DNA of 64,000 nt from Mobilitalea sibirica (lineage in GTDB: Bacteria; Bacillota; Clostridia; Lachnospirales; Lachnospiraceae): the NCBI RefSeq assembly GCF_015999265.1, contig NZ_JAEAGR010000010.1, positions 62,001-126,000 on the forward strand, given 5' to 3'. Position numbers and translations under genes: made by a program. Shown one piece after another: positions 9,728 to 18,773 of this stretch. Positions within the stretch are counted from its first letter, which is position 1. Each line of letters opens with the position of its first letter. The notes below the pieces were generated by a model. That model was given only the letters and a program-made list of their open reading frames with translations. It was not told the DNA's origin and did no database searches.

Positions 9728-10165
9728 ATGAAAGAGATATGGAACAAGATACAAGCAGCATTGACGATCGCTGGAGGGTTTGTTGGTTGGTTTCTAGGTG
9801 GTTTTGATGGCTTTCTCTATGCGCTCATTACCTTTGTTGTAATTGATTATATAACGGGCGTGTTATGTGCAATCATTGATAAAAACCTTTGCAGTAAAAT
9901 AGGAGCTAGAGGCATCTTTAAAAAGGTGCTTATTTTTGTATTGGTAGGTGTGGCGCATGTGCTAGATACAAATGTTTTAGGAGTTGTAGGTAATACAGAT
10001 ACAAATGTTCTGCGTACAGCAGTGATTTTCTTTTACTTAAGTAATGAAGGAATTTCTATTCTCGAAAATGCAGCTCACATCGGATTGCCTATCCCGGAAA
10101 AACTTAAGGATGTACTAAAACAACTGCATAAGCGAGAAGAGGACGGTTCGCAGGAGGAAAAATAA
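9728..10165 (+). CDS. Phage holin
   Basis: This 145-residue protein has a tryptophan-containing amphipathic start, two or three hydrophobic segments (about residues 13-50 and 65-82), and a charged lysine/glutamate-rich C-terminal tail (EKLKDVLKQLHKREEDGSQEEK region). The VIDYITGVL motif in the first half is diagnostic of the toxin-secretion/phage-lysis holin family (phage holin 4, Cph1-like). It would open the membrane to release the amidase encoded two genes later. Its stop overlaps the next start by one base (TAATG), which suggests translational coupling. Confidence 0.88.
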   Translation: MKEIWNKIQAALTIAGGFVGWFLGGFDGFLYALITFVVIDYITGVLCAIIDKNLCSKIGARGIFKKVLIFVLVGVAHVLDTNVLGVVGNTDTNVLRTAVIFFYLSNEGISILENAAHIGLPIPEKLKDVLKQLHKREEDGSQEEK

Positions 10166-11717
10166 TGATTGATTTAACGAAAGTAGCAACAGTGTTCATT
10201 GGTCGGCGCGGTGAGCATCACTATAGAAATATTGAATTTGATGTATCTAACCTATTGGAAGATAAATACTCTGGAGCATCATTAAATGCTATTTACAAAA
10301 GACCAGATGGAATTGCATATCCGGTGGTTACAAATTATGTTGATGGTGTCCTAACATGGTCACCAAGTGCAACAGATACAGTACTTGTCAGTGTTGGGCG
10401 GTTGGAAATAAGAGTTACAGACGGTGATGTGGTAGGAAAAAGCGTTCGAGTTTTAACTGTAGTCGAGGATGCTTTTGTAGACGGGATTGCCGAGCCACCG
10501 GAACCTCCTGCACAAGAATGGCTAAATCAAGTCCTATCGGCATTATCCGCACTAGATGTTGATGAAATAAATAGTCTACTTAATCTCATCTATGGCTTGC
10601 TAAATAACAACTATGATTTATTAAACACCACTCATGAACGATTAAATGATACCTATGGTCTGCTTACCACTGCGTACGATTTAGTTGATGATAACTATGA
10701 ACTTCTAACTACTATTCACAATCGGCTAGAGGATAATTTACACTGTTAAATACTACACATGGTCTATTAAATGATAACTATAATTTGCTTAACACTACGC
10801 ATGGTCTAATACAGGATATGCGTGACACATTATACACGCGAACTGGTATTCTTCCCAACCATTTGCATCCGATAGAAACTGCTACAGAACCGGATTTAAT
10901 TAGCCGAAGAGGAGTCATCACCTTTGCAAGCATAAATATTGGCAACAACGTAGTAATCGGCACGGTGACATATACCTTTGTTATAGCTTTGGGCAGCCCT
11001 GCTGCAAACAATGTGCAGGTACTAATCCAAGGTACCCTTCGCAATACTGTCAAGAAACTTGCAGAAGCTATAAGGGGCATCCAAGATGTAGCAAACATTG
11101 TTTATGGTTCGGGAACATCGCCAAATCCGGCTTGCACAGCTTATTGGACGAGTCGGATTTTTTCCATAGGTGATATTACCATTCCTTCTGGAGAGAGCCT
11201 GTTTTTATTGGAAAGAGCGGAAAATGCGACGTTACCATTGGCGCTTACATCTACTGCAACTGCTACAATCAACGCATTCACCAGAGCAAGCTATTTAAGA
11301 TATGTTCTTAACGGTAATGTTACCGGAGCAGGCGGTTCTAATAGTGTTCGGGGACCTTTACAAACATTATTGCCCATTGGTAGCGTAGTTATAGGAGGAC
11401 AGGACGGATTGCTTTATCCAACGGCTTATGATTGTCATTTGGTTACCCTTTGCCGTCAATCGGATACAAGTGAAAAAGAATTAGATTTATATATCTCAAA
11501 TGATGAAGTGAACTTTACTAGAATATCACGCAGCACACCGATCGGTGCTGATAGTTCAAACGCTGGGTTGCATACTGATATTCAAATGCGTCAAGGCCGA
11601 GTACCTTCTGGTTATGGGCTGTATATCAGTATGGGAAGTGATGGTACATCGGCTAGTGCTTACTGTGATCTGAAATTTACCTATCATCTGTACCCATTAA
11701 CTTTACCAGCCAATTAA
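10165..11717 (+). pseudogene. BppU-like baseplate/receptor-binding protein, frameshifted in a 42-bp repeat
   Basis: The frame from 10165 opens with a domain resembling the N-terminus of baseplate upper proteins (about residues 1-110), passes a PPEPPA linker and enters 14-residue coiled-coil repeats of the LLNTTHxxLNDxYx type, then stops at 10747-10749. The same repeats continue in the -1 frame from 10743 and lead into a 300-residue beta-rich C-terminal domain ending at 11717. Repeat units start at 10576, 10618, 10660, 10702, 10743 and 10785: all steps are 42 bases except one of 41, which locates a single-base loss in the unit at 10702-10742. Restoring it (a TAT codon near 10738) gives one protein of about 517 residues. 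It is a pseudogene, a sequencing error, or less likely a recoding site. Confidence 0.75.
10576..10826 (+). repeat. Six 42-bp tandem repeats encoding a 14-residue coiled coil
   Basis: Units at 10576, 10618, 10660, 10702, 10743 and 10785 each encode a 14-residue pattern with paired leucines and a tyrosine near the end. Two heptads per unit fit a trimeric fibre stalk. The fourth unit is 41 bases long, which causes the frameshift in the host gene. Confidence 0.85.
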
Positions 11718-11736
11718 AAATTATGAGGTGATAATA

Positions 11737-12441
11737 TTGAATTTGTATAAATTGATACTTACGAAAAACGCCTGTTATAAAGCAGGTAAAACCATAATAC
11801 CAAAAGGAATCATGGTTCACTCCACTGGAGCAAGTAACCCATGGCTTAAACGTTATGTTGGTCCTGATGATGGACTCCTTGGCAAGAACCAATACAATAA
11901 CCACTGGAATCAGGATAAACCAGGTGGAAAGCAAGTTTGTGTCCATGCCTTTATTGGTAAGCTGGCGGATGGCTCGATAGCTACCTACCAAACGTTACCT
12001 TGGAACCACCGTGGATGGCATTGTAGTAGTGGATGGAAAGGGTCAGGTAATGATACACATATCAGTTTTGAGATTTGTGAGGATAACTTAACCGATAAAA
12101 CATACTTTCGTAAAGTGTTTAATGAAGCAATAGAACTTTGCGTGTATCTTTGCAAGCTATATGGTCTGAATGAAAATAATATCATCTGTCACAGTGAAGG
12201 ATATAAACTCGGTATAGCCAGTAACCATGCAGATGTGATGCACTGGTTTCCAAGACATGGTGAGACCATGGACTCTTTTAGAAATGCAGTAAAAGATGGG
12301 CTTATGGCAGAAGAGGAGAAGGAAGAAAAGAAATACTACCGGGTTCAGGTCGGTGCTTTTACTTCTAAATCTAATGCTGAAGACTTGCTAGTCAAAGCTA
12401 AGAAGGCAGGATTTGTTGACGCTTATATAAAATATATTTGA
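11737..12441 (+). CDS. Prophage N-acetylmuramoyl-L-alanine amidase with SPOR tail
   Basis: The 234-residue endolysin cleaves the bond between muramic acid and the stem peptide. The first 190 residues match the amidase_2/PGRP fold: a zinc-ligand histidine in IMVHSTGAS, the WNHRGWHC strand, HISFEICED, and a second ligand region at SNHADVMHWFP. The last 35 residues (YYRVQVGAFTSKSNAEDLL start) are a SPOR domain that binds denuded glycan strands. A GTG at 11728 overlaps the GAGGTG ribosome site, so the TTG at 11737 is the more likely start. It follows the holin and host-contact genes and is closed by a terminator. There is no signal peptide, as expected for holin-dependent release. Confidence 0.9.
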   Translation: MNLYKLILTKNACYKAGKTIIPKGIMVHSTGASNPWLKRYVGPDDGLLGKNQYNNHWNQDKPGGKQVCVHAFIGKLADGSIATYQTLPWNHRGWHCSSGWKGSGNDTHISFEICEDNLTDKTYFRKVFNEAIELCVYLCKLYGLNENNIICHSEGYKLGIASNHADVMHWFPRHGETMDSFRNAVKDGLMAEEEKEEKKYYRVQVGAFTSKSNAEDLLVKAKKAGFVDAYIKYI

Positions 12442-12451
12442 TTACATTAAC

Positions 12452-12488
12452 ACCCGAGGAGTTAATTAAACCACTTCGGGTTATTTTT
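12452..12488 (+). terminator. Intrinsic terminator after the amidase
   Basis: ACCCGA at 12452-12457 pairs with TCGGGT at 12476-12481, followed by TATTTTT. It isolates the HDOD gene that follows from the lysis operon. Confidence 0.65.
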
Positions 12489-12646
12489 ATGCTCTTTAGG
12501 GAGACAATTGTAAAGCCTTACTAATTATCGACGGCTTATTCAACATATAGTAGATTTTTTTGTTCAATAGCGTATCATTATGTGTTAAAATAATAGCAGT
12601 AATAATGGTATCTCGTAAATTTAAAATTTTGCTGTGGGGGATAAAT

Positions 12647-13504
12647 ATGGATGAACATAAAATTATTAGTCTAATCAAAGCTTCGGGGCATTTGCCACAA
12701 ATACCGAAAGACTTCGGTGAAATATTAAAAATGCTTTTAGAACCTGTTGAATATAATATAGACCAATGTGTTGAGAATTTCTCACGTTTTCCTCAATTAG
12801 AAGTTGCTCTGATACAGGTACTGAATTATAATTCTAAATTAAATCGTGAAATAAAGACGGTTAAAGATGCTATAAACTATTTGGGAGCTAAAAATGCAAA
12901 AATCATAGCAATATCTTATGTTACAAGATTGTTATTACCAGATAATAAGGGAAGAGCAAAGCTCTTCAAAAATAACCAATATTGGAAACATTGTATTGGA
13001 ACATCACTTGCTGCCTATATGATCACAGATGAAACTAAATTATGTAATAAAGATAAAATGTTTACCTATGGATTAATTCATGATATTGGAATAACGGTAT
13101 TGGATATTTGTTTGCCAGATTATTTAGATAAAATTTATGAGTTACAACTAAAAGGAATACATCAAATTGTAGCAGAAAAAATAGTTCTAAATGGATTAAC
13201 GCACGCAGAGGTTGGTATGTGGATATGTAAAGAATGGGGCTTACCCGATGAAATAGTAGAAGTGGTTGGTTTTCATCATTCGCCATTGCTTGCTGCAGAA
13301 AAATATGTAGATGAAGTTAAAATAATGCATTTGGCTGATTCTATCAGTACAAATTACTATGAAAAATTATTAGGTAATGATACTACTTTCATTTATGCTG
13401 ATAAAATAATGGAAGCATTAAATGTTGATAATGTATTTATTGATAATATTATAAAGAAACTGCCATCTGAAATTGGTAAATTGAGTAGAAGGATTATATT
13501 GTAA
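12647..13504 (+). CDS. HDOD domain signalling protein carried in the prophage
   Basis: The 285-residue product matches the HDOD family, a variant of the HD phosphohydrolase fold used in signalling. It keeps an HD pair (YGLIHDIG), a downstream HAEVGMW, a GFHH pair and a later HLADS, so metal binding may survive, unlike most HDOD proteins. ATG 12647 follows GGGGG; an upstream in-frame start would add 29 residues not typical of the family. The gene is clearly more AT-rich than the phage genes on either side and lies alone between two terminators. On its right is a decayed amidase end, so it looks like a late-acquired cargo (moron) gene. The substrate, if any, is unknown. Confidence 0.82.
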   Translation: MDEHKIISLIKASGHLPQIPKDFGEILKMLLEPVEYNIDQCVENFSRFPQLEVALIQVLNYNSKLNREIKTVKDAINYLGAKNAKIIAISYVTRLLLPDNKGRAKLFKNNQYWKHCIGTSLAAYMITDETKLCNKDKMFTYGLIHDIGITVLDICLPDYLDKIYELQLKGIHQIVAEKIVLNGLTHAEVGMWICKEWGLPDEIVEVVGFHHSPLLAAEKYVDEVKIMHLADSISTNYYEKLLGNDTTFIYADKIMEALNVDNVFIDNIIKKLPSEIGKLSRRIIL

Positions 13505-13566
13505 TTCCTATTATAATAAATTCAATAAATTAGTGTTTCGCCACGTGGAGACCGTTTCTCTGCTAG

Positions 13567-13698
13567 AAGCACAGTAAAAGTGAGACTTCAGATATTCATA
13601 TAGAAGAAGAGAAGCAAGAAAAGAAAGCCAACGCTGAAACAATGCTTGCCAGGATCAAGTATACTGGATTTGACGATGCAAGCATTAAAATAGAATAG
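13567..13698 (+). pseudogene. Remnant of an amidase C-terminus (SPOR tail)
   Basis: A start-less frame ends at TAG 13696 and encodes EEKQEKKANAETMLARIK followed by a DDASIKIE end. It parallels the end of the intact amidase (EEKEEKK, then SNAEDLLVKAKKAG and VDAYIKYI), but the first beta strand of the SPOR domain is missing. With the terminator that follows, it seems to be the 3' end of a second or ancestral amidase gene, separated from its body by the HDOD gene. Confidence 0.7.
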
Positions 13699-13709
13699 TC
13701 TACTGTTAA

Positions 13710-13749
13710 AGCCGCTGGGTGATTTATTTCACATGGCGGCTATTTTTTT
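13710..13749 (+). terminator. Intrinsic terminator
   Basis: AGCCGC at 13710-13715 pairs with GCGGCT at 13736-13741, with further pairing inside (GTGA with TCAC), followed by ATTTTTTT. It follows the amidase remnant and would also end transcripts of the HDOD gene. Confidence 0.75.
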
Positions 13750-13832
13750 GTGAAAATTTCCGTCCAAATCAATAATTTCTGTCCTTAGGAAGTTAGAGGG
13801 GTAATTCCTCAACGATTGGAGGTGCTATATCA

Positions 13833-14264
13833 ATGACGAAAGAACAGAAATTACAAATTGCAAAACTACGTGCTGAAGGATACGGATATATTAGAATTGC
13901 TCAAGCGCTTGGTGTTTCAGAGAATACTGTAAAGTCTTTTTGTAGAAGAAACAATTTAACGGGTAAGGCAATAGTGGATACAGCAAAAATTCAAGTGCAC
14001 GTAGCTGATGGAATACACTTTTGTAAGCAATGTAGTGTTTCTGTAGAACAAAACCTAGGTAGAAAAGAGAAGAAGTTTTGCTCTGATAAGTGCAGAATGG
14101 AATGGTGGAACAACAATCTTGATAGGGTAAAGCGAAAAGCTGTGTATGAATTTACCTGTCCTCACTGCAAAACGCAATTTAAGGTCTATGGTAATTCCAA
14201 TAGGAAGTATTGTAGTCATGAATGCTATGTGGCTGACCGATTTGGAGGTGGCAAGGATGAATGA
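13833..14264 (+). CDS. Helix-turn-helix, two-zinc-finger protein of the integration module
   Basis: The 143-residue protein opens with a sigma-region-4-like helix-turn-helix (about residues 5-40, GYGYIRIAQALGVSENTVKS) and continues with two zinc-finger-like units: FCKQC paired with FCSDKC, and FTCPHC paired with YCSHEC. Proteins of this layout are commonly found just upstream of paired serine recombinases in clostridial prophages and integrative elements, often annotated as sigma-70-like. It lacks sigma region 2, so I read it as a DNA-binding regulator or recombination helper. ATG 13833 follows GGAGGTG at 13819-13825. The end overlaps the next gene by eight bases. Confidence 0.72.
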   Translation: MTKEQKLQIAKLRAEGYGYIRIAQALGVSENTVKSFCRRNNLTGKAIVDTAKIQVHVADGIHFCKQCSVSVEQNLGRKEKKFCSDKCRMEWWNNNLDRVKRKAVYEFTCPHCKTQFKVYGNSNRKYCSHECYVADRFGGGKDE

Positions 14265-14439
14265 TGAACAGTTTCGGAATGAAATGCTGTATCAAACCAC
14301 AATGCGTCTTGCAAAGGACCTCTTAAAACAAGGAGTTATTAATAAGGAAGAGTATAGGCTAATTGATACAATTTTTACCCAAAAATACAGTCCATCTTTG
14401 GGTTGTTTATTTTCCGACATTAACTTGATAAGTATTTGA
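14257..14439 (+). CDS. Small SHOCT-like protein
   Basis: This 60-residue protein starts at ATG 14257, eight bases inside the preceding gene, behind GGAGGTGG. The sequence has the SHOCT-like pattern: an amphipathic helix LYQTTMRLAKDLLKQGVIN, the KEEYRLID turn and a terminal FTQKYSP. Proteins of this size recur between the HTH/zinc gene and the recombinase in related mobile elements. The role is unknown; a protein-interaction part of the recombination module is plausible from context only. Confidence 0.68.
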   Translation: MNDEQFRNEMLYQTTMRLAKDLLKQGVINKEEYRLIDTIFTQKYSPSLGCLFSDINLISI

Positions 14440-14477
14440 TAGTACGGGAAAATGTATCACTGACAAGGAGGAATTTT

Positions 14478-15992
14478 ATGCTGAAAATAAGAAAAATCGA
14501 GCCATCTCTTCCAAGTATAGAGAAAAGAAAAAGGGTGGCTGCATATGCCAGAGTATCTATGGACAGCGAGCGATTACTTCATTCTCTGTCAGCACAGATT
14601 AGTTATTACAGTTCCTTAATTCAGAAGAATACTGAATGGGAATATGTAGGAGTATACGTCGATGAAGGAATAACAGGAACTGATACAAAAAACCGTATAG
14701 AGTTCAACAGATTGATGCTTGATTGTGAAGCTGGGAAGATTGATATTGTGCTTGTAAAGTCGATCAGCCGATTTGCAAGAAATACTGTAGACCTCCTCGA
14801 GACGGTTCGACATTTGAAGGATATCGGTGTTGAAATCAGATTTGAGCGAGAGAATATTTCTACATTTTCAGGAGATGGAGAATTACTCCTCACACTTCTG
14901 GCATCTTTTGCTCAGGAAGAAAGTGAGAGTATATCAAGAAATGAGAAGTGGGCAATTAAAAAGAAGTTCGAGAAAGGTGAACCAAATACATCACTTCGCA
15001 CTTTTGGCTATGACTGGGATGCAGAAACTGGCAAGTGCACTATAAATGAAGAAGAAGCCGTTTGGGTTCGTTATATTTACAATCAATACTTAAACGGAGC
15101 CTCTATAAAAGGTCTTGCCAAGGATCTCGCAGAGAAAGATGTTACAGCCTTAAGAGGGCAATCGTTAGGAAGAACTACAATCAGACGGATTCTCACTAGT
15201 GAAACTTATGTAGGTGATATGATTTTACAAAAATACTTTTCTCCAAGGATACAAAAACCGACAGTTAATAAAGGAGAGGTTCCAAAGTACATGGTTTCTA
15301 ATGCACATGAAGCAATCGTTAGCCGTGAAGACTTCGAAGCGGTTCAGGAAAGGCTTAACAATAGGGCAAGAACAGCTACCAACGCAGGATACGAAAAGAC
15401 ATTCTTTGCTGGAATGGTTAGATGTGGACAGTGCGGATACGCATGCAACCATGTTGAACGTAGCAATCATAAAGGGCGTTATATTCATATAGAATGCAAC
15501 AATCGGAAAATAAAGGAGTGTGATTTACTGCCAATCAGGGAGTATGAACTGAAGGAGATTATGGAAGGCATTCTTGGAAAAAGAGACAACCTAGAAAAAA
15601 TCGTAATGTATGATGACCATATCGAATTTTGTTTAAAAGGCGGTAAGGTCAAAAACTACATAAGACAGTATCCCAAGGGTGGTTATAACAAGCATTGTTT
15701 TTCAAGAAAAGTACAATGCGGAGAATGCAGAAGCATATTTGTTAGAATGAATTGCTCCAGGAAGGGATACGACAAGTGCTGGATGTGTGCAGCTAAGAAA
15801 ACTGATAAAGATACCTGTTCCATAAAGTACATCACAGAAGATGAGCTTATAAAGGCGAGCATCAACATTCTTGGATCGGATGACAACTATGAAATGAGAT
15901 TCTATTGCGAGATTGAAAAGGCTGCGGTATTCAATGACCGGGTAGATTTCTTTTTCAAGAAGGGAGATGTAAAGATATGGCAAAGAGAGTAA
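14478..15992 (+). CDS. Large serine recombinase 1
   Basis: The 504-residue protein has a resolvase catalytic domain (about 18-160) with nucleophile Ser27 in AAYARVSMDS and the conserved VKSISRFARN segment. The recombinase domain follows (about 180-290), then two zinc beta-ribbons: CGQC with the ECNNRKIKEC pair, and CGEC with CWMC. The Gln-rich Ser-flanking segment is altered (RLLHSLSAQ), but the active-site arginines appear kept. ATG 14478 follows CAAGGAGG. The end overlaps the second recombinase by 16 bases, so the two are co-translated and may act together, as paired recombinases do in some clostridial elements. It lacks the long coiled coil of typical phage integrases. Confidence 0.9.
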   Translation: MLKIRKIEPSLPSIEKRKRVAAYARVSMDSERLLHSLSAQISYYSSLIQKNTEWEYVGVYVDEGITGTDTKNRIEFNRLMLDCEAGKIDIVLVKSISRFARNTVDLLETVRHLKDIGVEIRFERENISTFSGDGELLLTLLASFAQEESESISRNEKWAIKKKFEKGEPNTSLRTFGYDWDAETGKCTINEEEAVWVRYIYNQYLNGASIKGLAKDLAEKDVTALRGQSLGRTTIRRILTSETYVGDMILQKYFSPRIQKPTVNKGEVPKYMVSNAHEAIVSREDFEAVQERLNNRARTATNAGYEKTFFAGMVRCGQCGYACNHVERSNHKGRYIHIECNNRKIKECDLLPIREYELKEIMEGILGKRDNLEKIVMYDDHIEFCLKGGKVKNYIRQYPKGGYNKHCFSRKVQCGECRSIFVRMNCSRKGYDKCWMCAAKKTDKDTCSIKYITEDELIKASINILGSDDNYEMRFYCEIEKAAVFNDRVDFFFKKGDVKIWQRE

Positions 15993-17542
15993 TGGTTATC
16001 CCGGCATCCTTAAGACAATTTACAGCAGAGCCCATCAATACGAGAAATAAAAGAAAGACTGCTGGATATGCTCGTGTTTCTACCGATAGTGAGGAACAGG
16101 CAACAAGCTATGAAGCCCAAATGGATTATTACCAAGAATACATTAAAAGCCGTGAAGATTGGGAATTTGTAGGAATGTATAGTGATGAAGGTATCACAGC
16201 AACTAACACCAAACACCGAGACGGCTTTAATCAGATGGTTGAAGATGCTCTGGCAGGTAAGATTGATCTAATCATTACCAAGTCAGTCAGCAGATTTGCT
16301 CGAAACACCGTAGATTCGCTTACAACGGTGCGAAAACTGAAAGAACACGGGGTTGAGATTTATTTCGAGAAGGAAAATATCTGGACGCTTGATGCCAAGG
16401 GAGAGCTTCTAATCACAATAATGTCTTCGTTGGCACAAGAGGAAAGTCGTAGCATTTCAGAAAATACAACTTGGGGGCAGAGAAAGAGATTTGCAGATGG
16501 TCGGGCTAGTGTTGCTTATAAAAATTTCCTCGGTTATGAAAAGGGTTTCAAGATAAATGAAGAAGAAGCAGAAACGATAAGGTTAATTTATAAATGGTTT
16601 CTTGAGGGGCATTCATCATTTGCTATTGCAAGGAAGTTAACAGACAGAGGAATTCCAACGCCAATGCATAAGAAAAAATGGCATGCTAGTGTGGTTACGA
16701 ATATTCTCAAGAATGAGAAATACAAAGGGGATGCCCTTTTACAGAAGTATTATACTACAGACTTCCTTACTAAAAAGCTTAAGAAGAATGAAGGAGAAAT
16801 TCAACAGTATTATGTTGAAGGTCACCACGAAGCAATCATATCTCCTGCAGTGTTCGATCTAGTACAAGCCGAGCTTCTCAGAAGAAACAGTTCGAGCAGC
16901 AAGCACAGCGGTGTTAGTATTTTTTCATCCAAAATAAAGTGTGGAGATTGTGGCAGTTGGTTCGGTTCTAAGATATGGCATTCTAATGACAAGTACCGTA
17001 AAGTGATATTTCAATGCAACAATAAATTTAAGGGCAAGTGTAAATGCACCACGCCACATCTTACCGAACAGCAGATAAAGAATATCTTCTTATCGGCTTT
17101 CAATAAGCTGATGCCGGAAAAGAATGAGATATTAGGTAATATGGAGATTATTATCCAAACCCTGTGCGATAACAAATCTCTTGAGGAGCAAGTCAGAGAC
17201 TTGGAGAATGAGATTGCGATACTTGTAGAGATGACTCAAGACCTCATTAGACAGAATGCACATATAGCGCAGAACCAGGAAGAGTACCAGAAACACTACG
17301 AAGGCATGATTGAGAAGTACGAATCTAAAAAAGAAGAGTATGATGGCTTACAGATGAAAATTAGTGAAAGAAATGCAAAGGCAGAAATCCTTAGAAAATA
17401 CGCTTCTTGTCTTGCAGAGCAGAAATATGCTCTTATAGAATTCGATGGTAGCCTTTGGAGCGGATTGGTGGATTTTGTAACGGTCTATAATAAAAAAGAT
17501 ATCAGAGTTACATTTAAGGATGGAACGGAAATCACAGTATAA
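15977..17542 (+). CDS. Large serine recombinase 2
   Basis: The 521-residue protein has the full architecture of a large serine integrase: resolvase domain (about 25-165) with nucleophile Ser35 in GYARVSTDSEEQATSYEAQ, recombinase domain (about 185-290), one zinc ribbon (CGDC and CNNKFKGKCKC), a long coiled coil at about 390-480 and a C-terminal SLWSGLVDFVTVYNKKDIRV segment. It begins inside the preceding gene. Being the last intact phage-type gene on the strand, it marks the right end of the prophage. Two decayed copies of its C-terminal segment lie downstream. Confidence 0.92.
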   Translation: MAKRVMVIPASLRQFTAEPINTRNKRKTAGYARVSTDSEEQATSYEAQMDYYQEYIKSREDWEFVGMYSDEGITATNTKHRDGFNQMVEDALAGKIDLIITKSVSRFARNTVDSLTTVRKLKEHGVEIYFEKENIWTLDAKGELLITIMSSLAQEESRSISENTTWGQRKRFADGRASVAYKNFLGYEKGFKINEEEAETIRLIYKWFLEGHSSFAIARKLTDRGIPTPMHKKKWHASVVTNILKNEKYKGDALLQKYYTTDFLTKKLKKNEGEIQQYYVEGHHEAIISPAVFDLVQAELLRRNSSSSKHSGVSIFSSKIKCGDCGSWFGSKIWHSNDKYRKVIFQCNNKFKGKCKCTTPHLTEQQIKNIFLSAFNKLMPEKNEILGNMEIIIQTLCDNKSLEEQVRDLENEIAILVEMTQDLIRQNAHIAQNQEEYQKHYEGMIEKYESKKEEYDGLQMKISERNAKAEILRKYASCLAEQKYALIEFDGSLWSGLVDFVTVYNKKDIRVTFKDGTEITV

Positions 17543-17598
17543 TAGGCAAAATATTGACTGGGGAATCCCCGATCTTTATTTGTAGCCTGAAAGGCTTT

Positions 17599-17721
17599 AT
17601 GAAAAGGTTACAGAAACAGGAACAGCTGATTGATGAATTTGACAAGAGCCTTTGGAGTAGCCTTGTAGATTTCATAACAGTATTTAATAAGGAATATATA
17701 CGTATCACCTTCAAGAATTGA
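17599..17721 (+). pseudogene. Decayed recombinase 3' end, copy A
   Basis: The frame from 17599 to TGA 17721 encodes about 40 residues including SLWSSLVDFITVFNKEYIRI, nearly the C-terminal signature of the intact recombinase just upstream. No catalytic part remains. It is either the left-over end of an older integrated element or a duplicated 3' end made at the integration junction. Confidence 0.8.
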
Positions 17722-17763
17722 ATGGTAATAAAAAGATTAAAGTGAGGTTTATGTAATGCTATT

Positions 17764-17815
17764 ATAAAAGTTCCCAATTTGCGAAGCATTTTGTGCATTT
17801 TGAGCAAATTGGGAA
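17764..17815 (-). terminator. Terminator-like hairpin for the minus-strand GH18 gene
   Basis: TTCCCAATTTGC at 17771-17782 and its exact complement at 17804-17815 form a 12-bp stem with a 21-base loop. On the minus strand it is followed by CTTTTATAA, downstream of the gene ending at 17842. Confidence 0.55.
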
Positions 17816-17841
17816 TAAGAGCATATAATTAATTTACAATT

Positions 17842-18753
17842 TTATTGAATTGGTAACTTAATAATGTTGAAAGTTGCAGCAATGATTGAAAATAGCGGCT
17901 GATAATAGCTTCGTAAATTCCAAAAATTTGTAGCTACTAAATCATAATCAAGGATAACGTCATCTGATGCCTTTATTCTTCGGGCATCTATAAACCATAC
18001 TATATGTTGTTCATTACCTCCTTCTGAAGTCTTATCATAATAAACATACGGTGTTTGAGATACTTCATCAAATTGAATTACTGCTTTTTGTCCATATGCT
18101 AAATTAATTACAGAATTAAGTGACATTAAATTTGCTGTTGAGCCAGGCTTATGTGGAATAATCCAATCTATCCCAATTAGAGGTTCTCCAAAAGAAATTA
18201 GTTCAGGTGAAACGTTGCTAATAATATTTTCAATAAAAGAGCTTATTAATGAAATATTGCTTACAGGTGCTGGTGGCTGTATACGCTTAATCCAAATATT
18301 TTCTAAGAAGATTATCCTATCAACAAATAAACTTATACTATTATAATTAAGATTTAAATCAGTGTAATCATTAGAAGTGATAGTTATCTTAAAAATGTAT
18401 CCCTCATTTCTTAATATTGCTGATATCTTTTCAATGATATTAAGGTATATACTTTGATTGTAATGAGTTATATTACTAATTATTAAATTAGCTCCCATAT
18501 ATCCTTTATACCTTAAAATATGAAGCACTTCATTAATCAATTTTTCTTGCAATTCATTATCCAATAATAACTCATAAAGAAACTCGGTATTTATTTCCCC
18601 TGATGGTGAAAGTGCAGAAATCGCTAATAAAGGAATTGTATCATATTGCTTTGCCATTTTAATTATAGTAGTATCATCAAAATCACTAATTAAACCGAAG
18701 TTATCATCAACAATTCGATAGTCATAAATAGAAATGTATGTCAAATAAGGCAA
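17842..18753 (-). CDS. GH18-like protein without LysM domains (truncated, catalytically degenerate)
   Basis: The 303-residue product aligns along its length with the second half of the LysM/GH18 protein on the other side of the intergenic gap: MPYLTYISIYDY here against LPFLTYITVYSY there. Both belong to the SleL/YaaH spore-cortex hydrolase type by layout. The GH18 catalytic DxxDxDxE segment should follow the YKGYMGANL strand, but no acidic triad is present (LIISNITHYN). The start is TTG at 18753, with an in-frame stop and an A-run just upstream, so an N-terminal LysM part has been lost. It is very AT-rich. It may be a pseudogene or a sugar-binding remnant. Confidence 0.62.
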   Translation of the reverse strand: MPYLTYISIYDYRIVDDNFGLISDFDDTTIIKMAKQYDTIPLLAISALSPSGEINTEFLYELLLDNELQEKLINEVLHILRYKGYMGANLIISNITHYNQSIYLNIIEKISAILRNEGYIFKITITSNDYTDLNLNYNSISLFVDRIIFLENIWIKRIQPPAPVSNISLISSFIENIISNVSPELISFGEPLIGIDWIIPHKPGSTANLMSLNSVINLAYGQKAVIQFDEVSQTPYVYYDKTSEGGNEQHIVWFIDARRIKASDDVILDYDLVATNFWNLRSYYQPLFSIIAATFNIIKLPIQ

Positions 18754-18773
18754 GCCTTATTTTTTTGCCTTCC

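Noticed and set aside
13833-14264. Sigma factor
   Set aside because: Only a region-4-like helix-turn-helix is present; region 2 is missing and two zinc fingers occupy the rest.
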